The notes beneath the pieces were generated by a model, which saw only the letters and a program-made list of their open reading frames with translations, had not been told where the DNA came from and ran no database searches. Source: Adiantum capillus-veneris (Eukaryota; Streptophyta; Polypodiopsida; Polypodiales; Pteridaceae). Taken from it: 64,000 nucleotides of DNA. Positions 10,882 through 22,802 of this stretch are shown piece after piece. Position 1 is the first letter of the stretch. Every line of letters starts with the position of its first letter. The stretch spans positions 76,746,872 through 76,810,871 of the forward strand of contig CM043953.1 in the NCBI GenBank assembly GCA_014529385.2. Direction: 5' to 3'. The position numbers and the translations under genes were made by a program.

Positions 10882-13849
10882 GGAGGCCATTTCTACACAC
10901 ATTTCATAGTGTGAAGTTGATGCAACAAGGTGAGTGTGAGGTGGTGAGAGTGAAGCAAGGCGGGAGCTCTATCAAGGGTGTAATCCCTTTGTAAACTACT
11001 TCTTCTTTTCAAGTGCTAAAGCCATTGAGTGGCTGCTTTCCCGTGGACGTAGCCCACATTGGGTGAACCACGTATATCGTGTGTACTCTCTCTCTCTCTC
11101 TCTCTACTCTATAATCTCTTGTGTGTGAAATCTATCTCTCTCCATTAAGTAATCTACTCAAAAATCTATTTAGCTACGTCTTATTTTCTAACAGTGTATA
11201 CGAGATCCAAACCCACTTGCCAAGGCCGGCTCTCGGTATAGGTCGAGGCAGCCTCACTCAACTTCCTCTGAAACGCACTCCATCTGTCTCTCTTTGACCG
11301 ACATCCTAGCGTTCCGAGCATCCAAACACCTTGACACTAAACATGCCTTATTAACACCTTTGAAACAAGCAATCCCAATTCTTCCTTCATGGTGAAAACC
11401 ACTCCTCGCTTGCATCTGATAGGAATGCGCATTTTTCTCTGAATTTCGTTGCACTGTTCGTCAACGCCCTTTGGAACTCAGTTCATTTGTCCCTTTGAAC
11501 AAATTTTGAGTGTTTTGAACGAACATCTTGACACTAAATTTGCCTTATCAACACTCTGGAAACATTTCATGCATGTTTTTGGTTTGCCAAGAAAACCGCT
11601 TCTTGCTCGACTTTGAGAGTAATATGCATTTTCTCTGAAATCCGCTGCATTTTTTCATCGCCGTCAAACTATAGCGAAGGCGACCCAAATTCAGTCACAT
11701 CATTTTTGTGTGCTGCTCACTCCATGGGTATATGCAAACCCACTAGCCAAGGTCGGCTCTCCATATAGGCCGACGCAGCCTCACTCAACTCCCTTTGAAA
11801 CGTACTCCATCTATCCCTCTTTGACCAACATTTGAGTGTTCCAAGCCTTGGACCACCTTGACACTAAACATGCCTCCTCAATACTTTGGAAACATGCAAT
11901 CCATGTGCTTTTTTTGTCAAGGGAATCACTCCTGGCTTGACTCTGAGAGAAGTGTGTAACTTCTTTGAAACTTTAAAATGTCGAATCGTGTACCCATGTC
12001 GACCCAAATGCAGCCAAATCATTGGTGTGTGATGCTCACACCATGTGTATACAAGATCCAAATCCACTTGCCAAGGCCGACTCTTGGTATAGGTCGTGGC
12101 AACCTCACTCAACTCCCTCTGAAACGCACTCCATCTGTCTCTCTTTGACCGCATCCTAGTGTTCCCAGCATCCAAACACCTTGACATTAAACATGCCTTA
12201 TTAACACCTTTGAAACAAGCAATCAATGTTCTTCGTTCGTAGTGAAAACCACTCCTCGCTTGCCTCTGAGAGGAATGCGCATTTTTCTCTGAAATCTGCT
12301 GCATTTGTTCGTCACTCAACTCCCTTTGGAACGCGATTAATTCGTCCCTTTGAACAAGATTTGAGTGTTCCAAATGTCCAAACATCTTGATACTAAATAT
12401 GCCTCCTCAACACTCTTGAAGCATGTCATGCATGTTTTTCGTTTGCCAAGAAAACCACTCCATGATGTGACTTTGAGAGTAATGTGCATTTTCTCTGAAT
12501 TCCGCTGCGTTTTTTCATCATCGTCAAAGTGTAGCGAAGGCGACCCAAATTTAGTCACATCATTATTGTGTGCTACTCACTCCATGGGTATATGGGATCC
12601 AAACCCACCAGCCAAGGTCAGCTCTCCGTATAGACCGACACAACCTCACTCAACTCCCTTTGAAACGTACTCCATCTATCCCTCTTTGACCAACATCTAA
12701 GTGTTTCCAGCGTCCAAACACATTGACACTAAACATGCCTCATCAATACTCTAGAAAGATGTACTTTATGTGTTTCGTTTTCCAAGAAATGCGCTCCTCG
12801 CTTGACTATGAGAAGAATGCACATTTTCTATGAAATTTGCTGCATTTTTTTGTCGTCGTCTAGTCTTATAGCCAATGCTACCCAAACACAGCTAGATCAT
12901 TGATGTTTGCCTCTCACAACATGGATATACGGGATCCAAATATACTTGCCAAGGCCGGCTCTCGGTATAGGCCTACGTAGACTCACTCCACTTCCTCTGA
13001 AACGCACTCCATTTGTCGGTCTTTGACCAACATCTCAGTGTTCCGAGCGTTCAACCACCTTGACACCAAGCATGCCTTATTAAAACCTTAGAACATGCAA
13101 TCCATATTCTTCATTCGCAGTGAAAACCATTCCTCGCTTGCCTCTGAGCGGAATGCGCATTTTTCTCAAAAACCCGCTGCATTTCTTCGTCACTCAACTC
13201 CCTTTGGAATGTGTCACTTAACTCCCTTTGGAATGTGTTTCATCCGACCACCCAAACTCAAACCATGCCTCCTCAACACTCTAGAAACATCCAATCCTTG
13301 GGTTTCATTTGCCAGGAAAACCACTCCTCGCTTTACTCTGAGAGGATTGCATAGTTTCTCTAAAACAATTTCTCAAAAATCATTGGTATGTGCTACTAAC
13401 ACCATGGGTAAATGGGATCCAAACCTACTTGCCAAGACACATTTGACATTACTTGCCAAGACACATTACAATATTATGACTAGAAGAAAGAAGAAAATGG
13501 TTCCATACAAAACTTTCAATATTTGGAATGGCAAACACATTTTCACAATGGAAGACATTACAATGTCACAGAAAAGACAAGAGAGTAGCTATAGTCGACA
13601 ATATGAATCTGTCGCGCACAATATTTTTAGTTATTACAACTTTTCAGTTTGTACATCCCAACTATAATTGTAATCAACTAGTGTTTGTCCATATCCCAAA
13701 ATCATTGTTCTAATGCTTTTCTTTTGCTTAGTCGCGTTGTCTATGCTTTCATGATTTTTGGAAGCTCATCCAAAAATGCTTCACCAGTCTCCATGATCTT
13801 GAAGTATCTTCCCATGTGGCTACCAAGCAAAGCAAGAGCACATGTGTCT

Positions 13850-16800
13850 CCTCCATATTGCACTACCATATCTCCCTTTTTGTGTACATGTTCAATATTT
13901 GATACAAATAGCAATGTCCACGTTCCATTCCTCTTGCAACAAGAGGACTTGTGAGATTAGGAGAAAATTAGAGTTATCAATTACTCCACACAGAAAAAGC
14001 AATCGATTACCCTGCACAAAAATAGACGTACCTCTCAATGGTGTTCCATCTTCTTACATGATCCATTCACCCTCTTGGATTGTATCTAGCCATGTGTCCT
14101 CATTTGGTTTCATCACTTCAGCAATTGGGGCCTAGTTTTTCTTGAAAATGGTAAGAAGAAGTGATCTTATGATCATATTAGCATCCTTGCATACAGGTGT
14201 CTTGCAAACTGTGATTGTGGTGTATGCTAGCTTCCAACCTATGGCTGCTGCAACATCATGTACCATTCGATGTTGGCTACGTATGCAAACAACAACAAAT
14301 ATGAAAACTACGTATGCAAACAACAACAAATATGCCACTGTCATCTGCTGTCAAAAAACTCAAACATGCAACTTTGCCAAAATGACAGACGTCCATGTCA
14401 TTTGATTCCTGTGCAGATGACGAAGGTATACCGTGCACAGGGAAATTTGGAGGCAGAGACATGAATGAAGTGGACACTGAAGTAGCCACCCAAACCCCAT
14501 CTCTAACATACACATGGTCATCCTATTTTACATTGCCTTCAATCCATGCCAACATGGAGCCAAAAATCTCATTTTCTTCCATGCTTGTATCCAAGAAAGA
14601 GACAGATACATTCTGCTCATCGAACACTGAAGAACACAACCAACAAAACAAAGTAGTTGGTCAACAATATATATGCCTTAAAAAATGATAGCATTGAAAT
14701 TCTCAAAATAGTTCTTGCAAAAACCTAGATTTCACTGCTCGCCATCGTCTGTTGATCTCCCTCTTGATCTAACAATTGCTCCAAGGAGTGGGAGAATTCT
14801 TTGAGCTCTTTTTTAGTTGGCCCGACCCCATCATGCTCTATATTATATATCAGTTAAAACGGTTCTTGGTAAGACAGGACCCTTGGATTATGCAATAACT
14901 AGACTAATGCAAGTAGTTTGCAACTCACTTCTTTTCTTTAGCTCGCTTGAGGACGGTTTCTTTCCTATGTCCTTCAAGGTCCAAGTCTGCAACATAAAAT
15001 TGTTAGCGAAGTCACAATTTCAAAATGATGAGTTCAAAATGTTTTAAGCTCTAAACATACTCTAGAATACAATGCTTGGCCAACTTTCTCAGATGTAGCG
15101 ACTGTTCTTGTTGTTGTAGTGGGTTTTGTAGGTGTTTCTGGCGTCTCCACTCGGACAGCCCTTCGAACACATTCCTCCCTCTCCTTGACAACATTGTTAT
15201 GCTACAATTCTTCGTTGGCCGGGATTCTGCCCTCCTTATACTCAAGGAATGAAGGACATGAGAAATAAATTGTATTGTTGAAGTTACATGCCAACTACGC
15301 TGGGTTGAAAATAGTCTCTTTCTTCAAGATGTCCAATAGGTCAGATAGAGTCCGAGCGTTTCTAACGTTGAATCCACGCCTAGTCAACCACCTACAAAAA
15401 CCAAAAGATATTAGTCCAACTACATTCGTTCTATTTTGAGCCCTTTGAATGCAAAAGTTCCCAGAGCAATATTCCAACCTACAAAGGCATCTTTGACTAG
15501 CGTCTATCAGTTCTTTTTTAAGCTCTGGGCTACCTCTTCCGAAGATGTAAATTTACCGAGCTCGTATTGGAACGCCTCATTTCTATGACTCAACTTAGCT
15601 TCATCTAGAAAGGAATAAAGCATCTCTCTAGCACCAAGCTTGGATGTGATATTTCTCGTGATGTTGTATAGAAAACATGCTTCGTGTTCTATGGTGTTTC
15701 ATAGAACCTCCACACGCATCCAGTCACAGACGAGACATGGTCAGCTGCAGTACAGGACAAAGAGAAAAATGTCAGTTACATCAAGCAAAACCTGTCTTTT
15801 TTTTTTTTGCACAAAAAAATGAATGATACAACCTGTCTGTGGATATCCAAACTTTTGACATTTACTGGATCAGAAGAGGCCATTGCTCGAAGAATGTAAG
15901 TTTTCTTCTGAGGAGGAAGATCGGCACATGCCATAACGTACAATCTATCCTCAGTAATCCACTTGAGCCAATTAGTCCATTCAATAGTTTGCAGGGTTTT
16001 CAACAAACAATCAAATAAGTACTGGACATAAAGTAGCGATCCACGATACTCTTTCTTACCTCCACCATTCATCACCCAGATTGGGATCAACAATAGCAAG
16101 TGCTTCCTTTGTCCTCCTCCTACTTGGTCCATCTACCTCAAAAAAAGCCTTCTTGTAGCGTTCTTGAAACTCTGAAGGTAGCATAGTGTCCTTTTCAGCT
16201 TGTAGTTGTTTCAAGGCTATAGCGTACTTGTCCTATGATGCATTACAACCTATGAGATATGCATGTTGAGAAATGAAGATTACATAATGACGTATACTCA
16301 CCAGATTAAGAAATTGTGACATCACTGCCACTGAAACATTATACCCCGCTTTCTTTCCAACTTTCTTTTCAATATCTGACTGCATCCATTTGTAGACTGA
16401 CATGAAATTTATCCGCTTAACCAAGGCGTCTTTTGAAGATAATCCCATGGCACACACCATCCACAACATATCAGTGTATGAAGTGGTGACATACCCAGAA
16501 TCAGTCAACCTACAAACCACCACAAAATACATAACAACAAAATTCTACAGTTTAGAAAAAGTTTAGAGAGGTTAGTGGTGGGTGAACTTTCCTATTGATG
16601 CACATCAGAGTGCTCAATATATCTGTCTCAATTTTATCATCCACTTTTACAAGCTCCACTCGAACTCTAGGATGCATTGAAGCATCATTTTGATAAGCCA
16701 AAGCTGCACACAAGTATCTTTGGAATAATGTATTGATTGACAACCGGATTTGACAATCGCAAAGCCAAGAGAAACTTACATGTTTGCAACCCATCCAAGC

Positions 16801-17942
16801 TGCAAGGCGATGATTTCCATCCCAAGTATAGAGCATCTTACTACTCAAATCACTCCAACATGTATCTGCAATTTCACGCTCAAAATCTTCATTGGCAAGG
16901 TACCACAACTCACCATTGTTCTGTAATCTCACTATTTACTAGTACTATTGGATGGCCAGGAGCATCAATAGAAAAAATGAATGAAAAATTTGGCTCAAAG
17001 TACCCCTCTGTCAAGAACGCTTCGGTGAGAGGCTGCAGTCTCTTGGGATCCCAACTAACCTACCTTGCCTTATGCAATTTCAAGAGACGACAAAGAGGCA
17101 CCCAAGGCAACTGTTGTTCCCGATTATCCTGTTCGAGATTACTTAAGGAAAAATGTTAGAATAAATTTTAAAAAAGGAAATCTAGATGTAGATTTGGAGA
17201 CTAGCTTACTTTTAATTTTGTGAGATGCTTTGATAGCATGTCTTGACGAAGGGTAACGTCCTTATTTATGGGAAATTCTCCCCCAGCATTTGCTCCCTCT
17301 TCAATGTATGCTTCAATCTCTTCATCATGAAGCTCTTCTTCAGATTATTCTCTCTCGATTGTGGATGTTATTGATTCATCTCGGACATGTTCTTTAGCAG
17401 GTTTTTCTTTCTTACTCTTTCACTTTCGATCATATGTACTAACACATCCAACTCTAGTACCCGGAACTGTACTCTCACTCTGTGTGCCTAGATGTAATTG
17501 GGGTAGCATATCCATCACAGTATTTGTCGATTCAACCTCTTGTCCAATATCTTTGAGAATTTTCTAAAATGAATGGAAAGAGAGGACCTAAGCAAAATGT
17601 AAAATACAATGGAGATCTTAAAGTAGCCAAAATTCAAGCTATCACCAGTTCTTCTTTAGGCGAGGCAACAGTGGTATTCACAGCACGACGCAAAGTTTTT
17701 GTGTCCTCATCTATTGGATTGAGATGATGCAAAGGTGCATCCTTTCCGGCATAAACTTGAACCACATATACACCGTAACATCCACTAGGCATTCTTGAGC
17801 CATGCAGAATGTCCAGATTTGATGCCTTTGTAATTTTCCCTCTTCCAATAGCTTCTCCACTGTTCAGAATTTCAACCAGAGCTCCCACGATTCTTTTACC
17901 TCTTGCCAAGGGAGCATCTTTCTTCACTTTTGTGGGAGCCAT
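13850..17942 (-). pseudogene. multi-exon gene with DGNHRL motif, decayed
   Basis: The minus strand reads as a series of exons with canonical GT/AG borders, broken by stops. The start is probably the ATG at 17942 (MAPTKVKKDAPLARGKRIVG); this exon runs to about 17648. The next (about 17565-17215) has two stops. Exons near 17120-16560 hold PKRLQPLTEAFLTEGYF, FSIDAPGHPIVLVNSEIT and, after a frameshift, LYTWDGNHRLAAWMGC. Further open pieces are 16532-16300, 16132-15840, about 15620-15300, a Thr-rich segment near 15180-15060, 14990-14930, 14860-14725 and 14590-13870. DGNHRLAA resembles box II of the ParB/sulfiredoxin fold, a DNA- or nucleotide-binding fold; that is my inference. It may be an accessory gene of a DNA transposon. 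Confidence 0.6.
14279..14335. repeat. 28-bp tandem duplication
   Basis: ACGTATGCAAACAACAACAA followed by ATATG occurs twice in succession inside the 3' part of the minus-strand pseudogene. Confidence 0.85.
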
Positions 17943-18059
17943 GTCTTTTGGAGTACTGTAAAAACGGCAAAGTAATATGATGATACCAAGGATAGTATTA
18001 CTACGCATACGAATGAGAAAATAAGAAAAACCTAATGACTTCACAAAGCAAAGTATACT

Positions 18060-18469
18060 TCAATCAAACCCTATTGCGGACAATCATCATGGAATTTGCA
18101 TTTTTTAAGATCCTATTGTGTTGTACAGAAAAAGTAAGCAATTATTATGAAATCGAGATGAATCCTGGATTTTAGGTAATGAAACAGCAATTTCTAGAGC
18201 CAAAGACATCTTGATACATCAAATACTGAGTAATTGGCAATCTGATGAGATATCGCCATTGCATAGAAAATAATAGAGAGAACATAGAAATGGACCTGGA
18301 TCGATATTCAAGATGTAGAAAATCTTTGATCATTGTTTATTGTCACTGGTCTTTGTGGACTTTACAATAGAAAAGACTATCCGTGGCTTCCTATTTATAG
18401 AAGATTATTCCATGTACAAGTGCAAGATTTGATGGAATCCTTGGGCATGTGCGGGATCTGTTGGTTGTG
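18060..18469. other. upstream region of minus-strand gene, no clear feature
   Basis: AT-rich sequence between the start of the minus-strand gene and the box array. I see no coding potential and no certain promoter element. Confidence 0.5.
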
Positions 18470-19800
18470 CTCTGGGGTGCATAGCGCCTTGGGAAAGCTT
18501 ATGGAAGTTAACTCTGGGGTGCATAGCACCATTGGAAAGCTTGAGGAAGCTAAGCTTTATTGTAAGCTTTAGTCTGGGGCGCATAGTGTCCTGTAGATCC
18601 TTTACTTTTGATTTAACGCAATGCAATTTTCAGCAGTAGAGAGATTTTAAAGAGAGCAATTGAACCAAACAAAATCCCCCCATTGAATGAAGCAATTCTC
18701 TGGGGCGCATAGCGCTCTGGAAAGCATTTCACAATGCAATGCAATTTTCAGCAAAGAGATTTTTAGAAAGAGCAATTGAACCAAACAAAATCCCCCCATT
18801 CAATTTAGCAATTCTTTGGGGCGCATAGCACTCTGGAAAACATTTTTCAAGGATGCTACAAGATTTAGATGACAACTCACAGAGATATGCAGCAAGGAGC
18901 TGGACTAAGAGACACCAATTGAACCCACCAGTTCTCTGGGGCGCATAGCGCTCTGGAATACTTTCAAGGAACAATAAGATCTCGTGCGAGGGGTCAAAAA
19001 GAGTGCGAGTATGATAAATTTAACAAATAAAACCAACATCTGGGGCACATAGAATCATAAAAAAAGTTGATGAAGTTAAGCTTGATGGTGAACTTCAGTC
19101 TGGGATGCATAGCGCCCTGTAGATCCTTTGATATTTTATCAACACAATGCATTTTTCAGTAGAGAATTGGTTTAAGAGAGCAATTTCATAAGGACTCTAC
19201 AAGAGTTAAATAATAACTCACAGGAATATGCATCAAGGAACTCGATTAAGGGATGCCAATTGAACCCACCAGTATTCTGGGGCGCCTAGCGCTCTGGAAG
19301 ACCTTCAACGCAACAATAACATCAGCAAAATGCACTTATAACCTGGTACGCATTGTGCTCTGGAAAACCTTCAGAATGTCAAATACCAAATTGAATTTTT
19401 ATACTACACTACTATGGGCGCATAGCACTCTGAAAAACCCACAACTCATAGCAAGGTGATAAACAAATGTAGAAAATATTAAATACAATTGTTAATCACC
19501 TTCCTCTAATGGTAATTCCAAAAAACAATCTAGTGATTTTATTCAATTAGGTTTAATAAAATGTCAAATACCAAATTGAATTTTTATAATATACTACTTT
19601 GAAGCATAGTGCTCAGAAAAACCATACAACTCATAGCAAGGTGATAAACAATTGTAGATATCACATTGATATGAGTTGTATGGTTTTTCTGAGTGCAATG
19701 CATCCAAGGGGTCAAAAAGAGCTAGAGCATGATAAATTTTGCCAATACAATTTATGAAAAATGAATTTTCTGCAACACTTTGGGGCGCAAAACCGCCCTA
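18470..19800. repeat. array of interspersed GGGGCGCATAGCGCTCTGG boxes
   Basis: At least twelve copies of a box close to TCTGGGGCGCATAGCGCTCT lie 40-180 bp apart: near 18471, 18513, 18573, 18699, 18814, 18934, 19041, 19099, 19275, 19343, 19411 and 19600. An inverted fragment occurs near 19680 and a variant near 19780. Intervening DNA is AT-rich and partly duplicated: the segment with GAACCAAACAAAATCCCCCC occurs at about 18662 and 18778. The array begins about 530 bp upstream of the minus-strand gene. The regular box and AT-rich spacer look like subterminal or promoter binding sites of a DNA transposon; no protein is known to bind it. Confidence 0.85.
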
Positions 19801-19949
19801 GTGTGGCAGGGATGTGGAGAATGAGAAAACCCACCATCGAGATTCAAGAAAATACAAGAAAATATTTTTAAAATCCAAGTTATTAGGATTCTTTTATGTT
19901 TATGAAATTGATTTTTCTTTAACAACGATGAGACGCTCCTAAACACTTT

Positions 19950-20370
19950 GGGTTAATGTGGTGTTAATGTCATTCCAGTCACGCTATACCCAATATAGAA
20001 GGGAATAGGGGTCATAACCAGGTGTCAAAACCAGGCAAATAGGGGGGGTCTGAAAATCCCAAACGACATTGTTCGTTTGGTTCTGACCTATGTGGTGTTA
20101 ATGTCATTCTAGTCACGCTATACCCATGTTAGATAACTAGGCCTCGCTTGATGGGCGGGTCAGTACCAGGAGAATAGGGGGCCTGGGTTTCCCTCAGCTC
20201 ACCTGTTAGCTTGGTTCTGACCCATGTGTGACACGTGTGATGATGTGATTGCAATGGGGGTCATGACCAAGCAAGTAGAGAGCTTGGTGACAGCTCAACG
20301 CTTCCCTTCGCTTGGTTCTGACCTTTATGAGCTGTCAAAACCGGGGGGGGGGGTCTGAAAATCCCAAAAC
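19950..20370. repeat. imperfect repeats with GTCACGCTATACCCA and G runs
   Basis: GTGGTGTTAATGTCATTC followed by AGTCACGCTATACCCA occurs near 19958 and 20091. G-run plus GGTCTGAAAATCCC occurs near 20042 and 20343, the second with 11 consecutive G (20343-20353). GCTTGGTTCTGACC-like phrases recur near 20080, 20208 and 20310. No coding sequence. Confidence 0.75.
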
Positions 20371-20399
20371 GACGTTGTTAGCTTGATACCTGAAGGTTC

Positions 20400-21110
20400 T
20401 CTTCGCTACAAAATTCAGGGAAATTTAGTGAGCAAACCTTCAAATTCAGGCCTACTGTTTCTCATAATCAAGTTTGCCCTTATTTTCATAGGTTAGGGAA
20501 AACGTATTCTTCTAGCACTATGGGCATAAAGGGGGACCCAAACAAAACTGGTCTTGCTATGCATTAATGAGATTTGTGAGATTTGTGCAACATTGCTAGG
20601 AAGAAAATGGGTATTTTAACCACCTGAAATCGTAAAATCTTGGTTATATTGTGAGCTTGCCTAAAAGAAAACCGGAAAATTAACACACGTTTTAGTGTGA
20701 TTAATCTGGGAAAAGCTTCAAATTTTGACCTAAAACCCGACAAGATTTCTAGCTTGCCCTTATTTTCACCGGTTAGGGAAAACATATTTTTCTAGCACTA
20801 TGGGCCATGGCAAATGCCAAATTATAAAGGGGTGACTCAAACAAAAGGAGATAAGAGCCATGTCTTGCTATGCATTGATGAGATTTGTGAGATTTACAAG
20901 ACTCTGTAAAATAGTGTGAGACATTGTTAGGAAAAAAACAGGGGTCTAGTATATTTTAACCGCCTCAAATTGTAAAGTTCCGATTAGAATGTGAGCTTGC
21001 CTTTATTAAAAAAACAAAAAATTTACACAAATTTGTATTTTAACCGCCTGAAATTGTAAAGTCTCGATTAGATTCTCTTGCACCCTATTATGGTTAGAGG
21101 TTCAAATGCA
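20400..21110. repeat. imperfect ~287-bp tandem repeat
   Basis: TTGCCCTTATTTTCA plus GGTTAGGGAAAAC, then TCTAGCACTATGGGC, then TCTTGCTATGCATT, appears at about 20471 and again at about 20757. A partial third copy of the downstream part (AACCGCCTGAAATTGTAAAG) is near 21033. Non-coding. Confidence 0.75.
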
Positions 21111-22096
21111 ACAATCTGGCCAGCTTATCGCCCTGATATGCTTAGAGATTCAAATCCTTAGAATTTCAACATTAAAGAACAATCAAATTCTTATATATTT
21201 ACCAAAATTCAATATGCATTATTAATAAGCTCACATAGGTGCAAATACAATGACCATATGAGCTTATATGCACATAAATGAAAATACACTCACTTGAGTT
21301 TAGTGCACATAAAGAACTAAGAAAATAGTGCTCTATAGTTAATTCCAAAGAAAAGGTCATATCATTCTACTTTTTTTGAGGTTTTAAAATAGAAGGCTAG
21401 CCAAAACGTCCAATGTCTAGCATGTTAAATCCTAGGTATTCAAAAGTGGCAAGAATATTTGAGGGAACCTATTAGATACATAGCATGATAGTCTAGTTGT
21501 TTTGGTATGAAAGCGCCACTAGAAGAGAAACTATATTCTTCATCAGTTTTGAAATAGAAACAAGAGTCCAATAAGTTAAAAAGGTGCTTATTATCACCCA
21601 TGTATAAGAAAAGTTTAATGAATAGCTTTAACCGGCTTCAAAAGAACATATCTAGTTTATATAGTAAATAGACAACATTTCTAGTTTCAAAGGGTCACTA
21701 TCAAGAGGGGACAAGATTATAGAGTTCACTGCCACCTCACTGGACAAGGTCTCCCCTCTACTTTTTTTGAGACATTATTCCTCTTTCTCTATCACTCTCA
21801 CAGGTATGGATTTTTTTATGTTCTGTCTCAATCTCTCGCTCTATCACTCTATCTCTCTTTAGCACATATTTTTCCACGCTCTTGAACTCATGTTCTTCAA
21901 TTGAATAATCCTAGTTCAAAACATTCGTTTGCCAATATGACATAAAACACATAGCACATAGGTTTTCTTTAGCACCATACTAAGGTGGTTGATAGAAAGC
22001 CTTGCAGTGTAGTCTGTTAACAGGCAACCCATTCATCTATAAAATATAGCAGTAATCTAATAAAAAAGTCACTAGGTTATCAACAAGTCTAATCTC
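21110..22096. other. AT-rich spacer, nothing recognised
   Basis: No coding potential, tandem repeat or terminal motif is evident. Short CT-rich patches occur near 21770-21860. It lies between the repeat arrays and the start of the MULE gene and would hold its promoter. Confidence 0.5.
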
Positions 22097-22802
22097 ATGG
22101 ATTCTTCTCAAATGGTGAGTTTGTTTTTGGGTTCTCCTACATAGCAACCTATTGCTATTGATTGTCCACATAGATATGTTATGCTCAACCCAAAAGATCA
22201 TGGAGGGTCAAGCAACTCTGAGGTGTTTGCTCTTTTGCCGACTCCAAAGGGTGAGATTCAAACTCGTGTGAGGGATTGTGTCATGATAGGGGGGGGGAAT
22301 TCCACTTCGTTCTGGATTTGACTTTTGCAAAGAAGTTCTTGATCATTCAGAATGAAGGATCCTCAAGTAATATGACATTTTCTATGTTTCAGAACAAGGA
22401 CAAAGAGCCTATGATCGATATATCATCAAGTTCTTTGGATGCGCTAGATGAAAAACTAGTGCCCCCATCCTTTGAATATGAGGTGCTTAGCGACAATTGT
22501 AACGAAGAGGCAGTAAATGACTTTGGCTTTCTTGGTGGCCTTGACAACCATGACATAGATTTTAAAAATGGATAATTTTGAGAATATTACACCTGATTCC
22601 TATGGTGCAGAAAGCACTTTGAAGTGCATTCTCTTGTCTATGCACAAGTATCACAGATTAAGTAGAATTATTTCAAGCTGTGAAATTATTGAACAAGTTG
22701 ATGAGATTCCACAACGCTACAATGGAAATTGTGTATACGAATTGCCCCCTGTTCATGATGGTGGCTCAGCTATGGTGGGGATGGAACAGAAATATGATGG
22801 CC
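22097..22802 (+). pseudogene. MULE-like transposase, 5' part
   Basis: Reading can start at the ATG at 22097 (MDSSQMVSLFLGSPT). There is a stop at about 22142, a frame change at the nine-G run 22289-22297, and another near 22565. Readable pieces include HRYVMLNPKDHGGSSNSEVF, FEYEVLSDNCNEEAVNDFG and, in the frame from 22568, YNGNCVYELPPVHDGGSAM. The frame ends only because a chromovirus was inserted after 22802. Skipping the insert and one copy of the TGGCC duplication, codon 79 of this frame (C at 22802 plus AT at 31696) continues in phase into 31698 onward. N-terminal regions of such transposases are poorly conserved; the family call comes from the downstream part. Confidence 0.75.

Larger units (their letters stand above)
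10382..11193 (+). mobile_element. solo LTR, Copia type
   Basis: An 812-bp insert starts TGTTAAGTATGG and ends TTTTCTAACA, interrupting one satellite subunit. The flanks GTCTA (10377-10381) and GTGTA (11194-11198) look like a 5-bp target duplication with one change. The uninterrupted copy near 12040-12060 shows the empty site. Copia features include a TATA box (TATAAAA, 10875-10881) and the late-LTR block CCCGTGGACGTAGCCCACAT...GAACCACGT near 11040-11073. No internal domain remains, so the element was probably reduced by LTR-LTR recombination. Confidence 0.88.
9690..13450. repeat. higher-order tandem repeat, ~850-bp unit
   Basis: Related subunits each contain a box like CACTCCTCGCTNGACTCTGA. 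Boxes fall near 9729, 9934, 10258, 11399, 11602, 11926, 12249, 12463, 12793, 13128 and 13322. Spacing runs about 205, 324, 324, then repeats, giving an ~850-bp period once the 812-bp insert at 10382-11193 is removed. The 324-bp forms carry an extra segment with CTCACTCCATGGGTATATGG and ATCCAAACCCACT. Small open frames here are not consistent between copies, so I do not call genes. The array abuts retroelement coding sequence on the left and the minus-strand gene on the right. Confidence 0.88.

Noticed and set aside
9690..13450. Regularly spaced repeats as a CRISPR array
   Set aside because: The whole units are related, with no short repeat plus unique spacer structure, and the DNA is eukaryotic.
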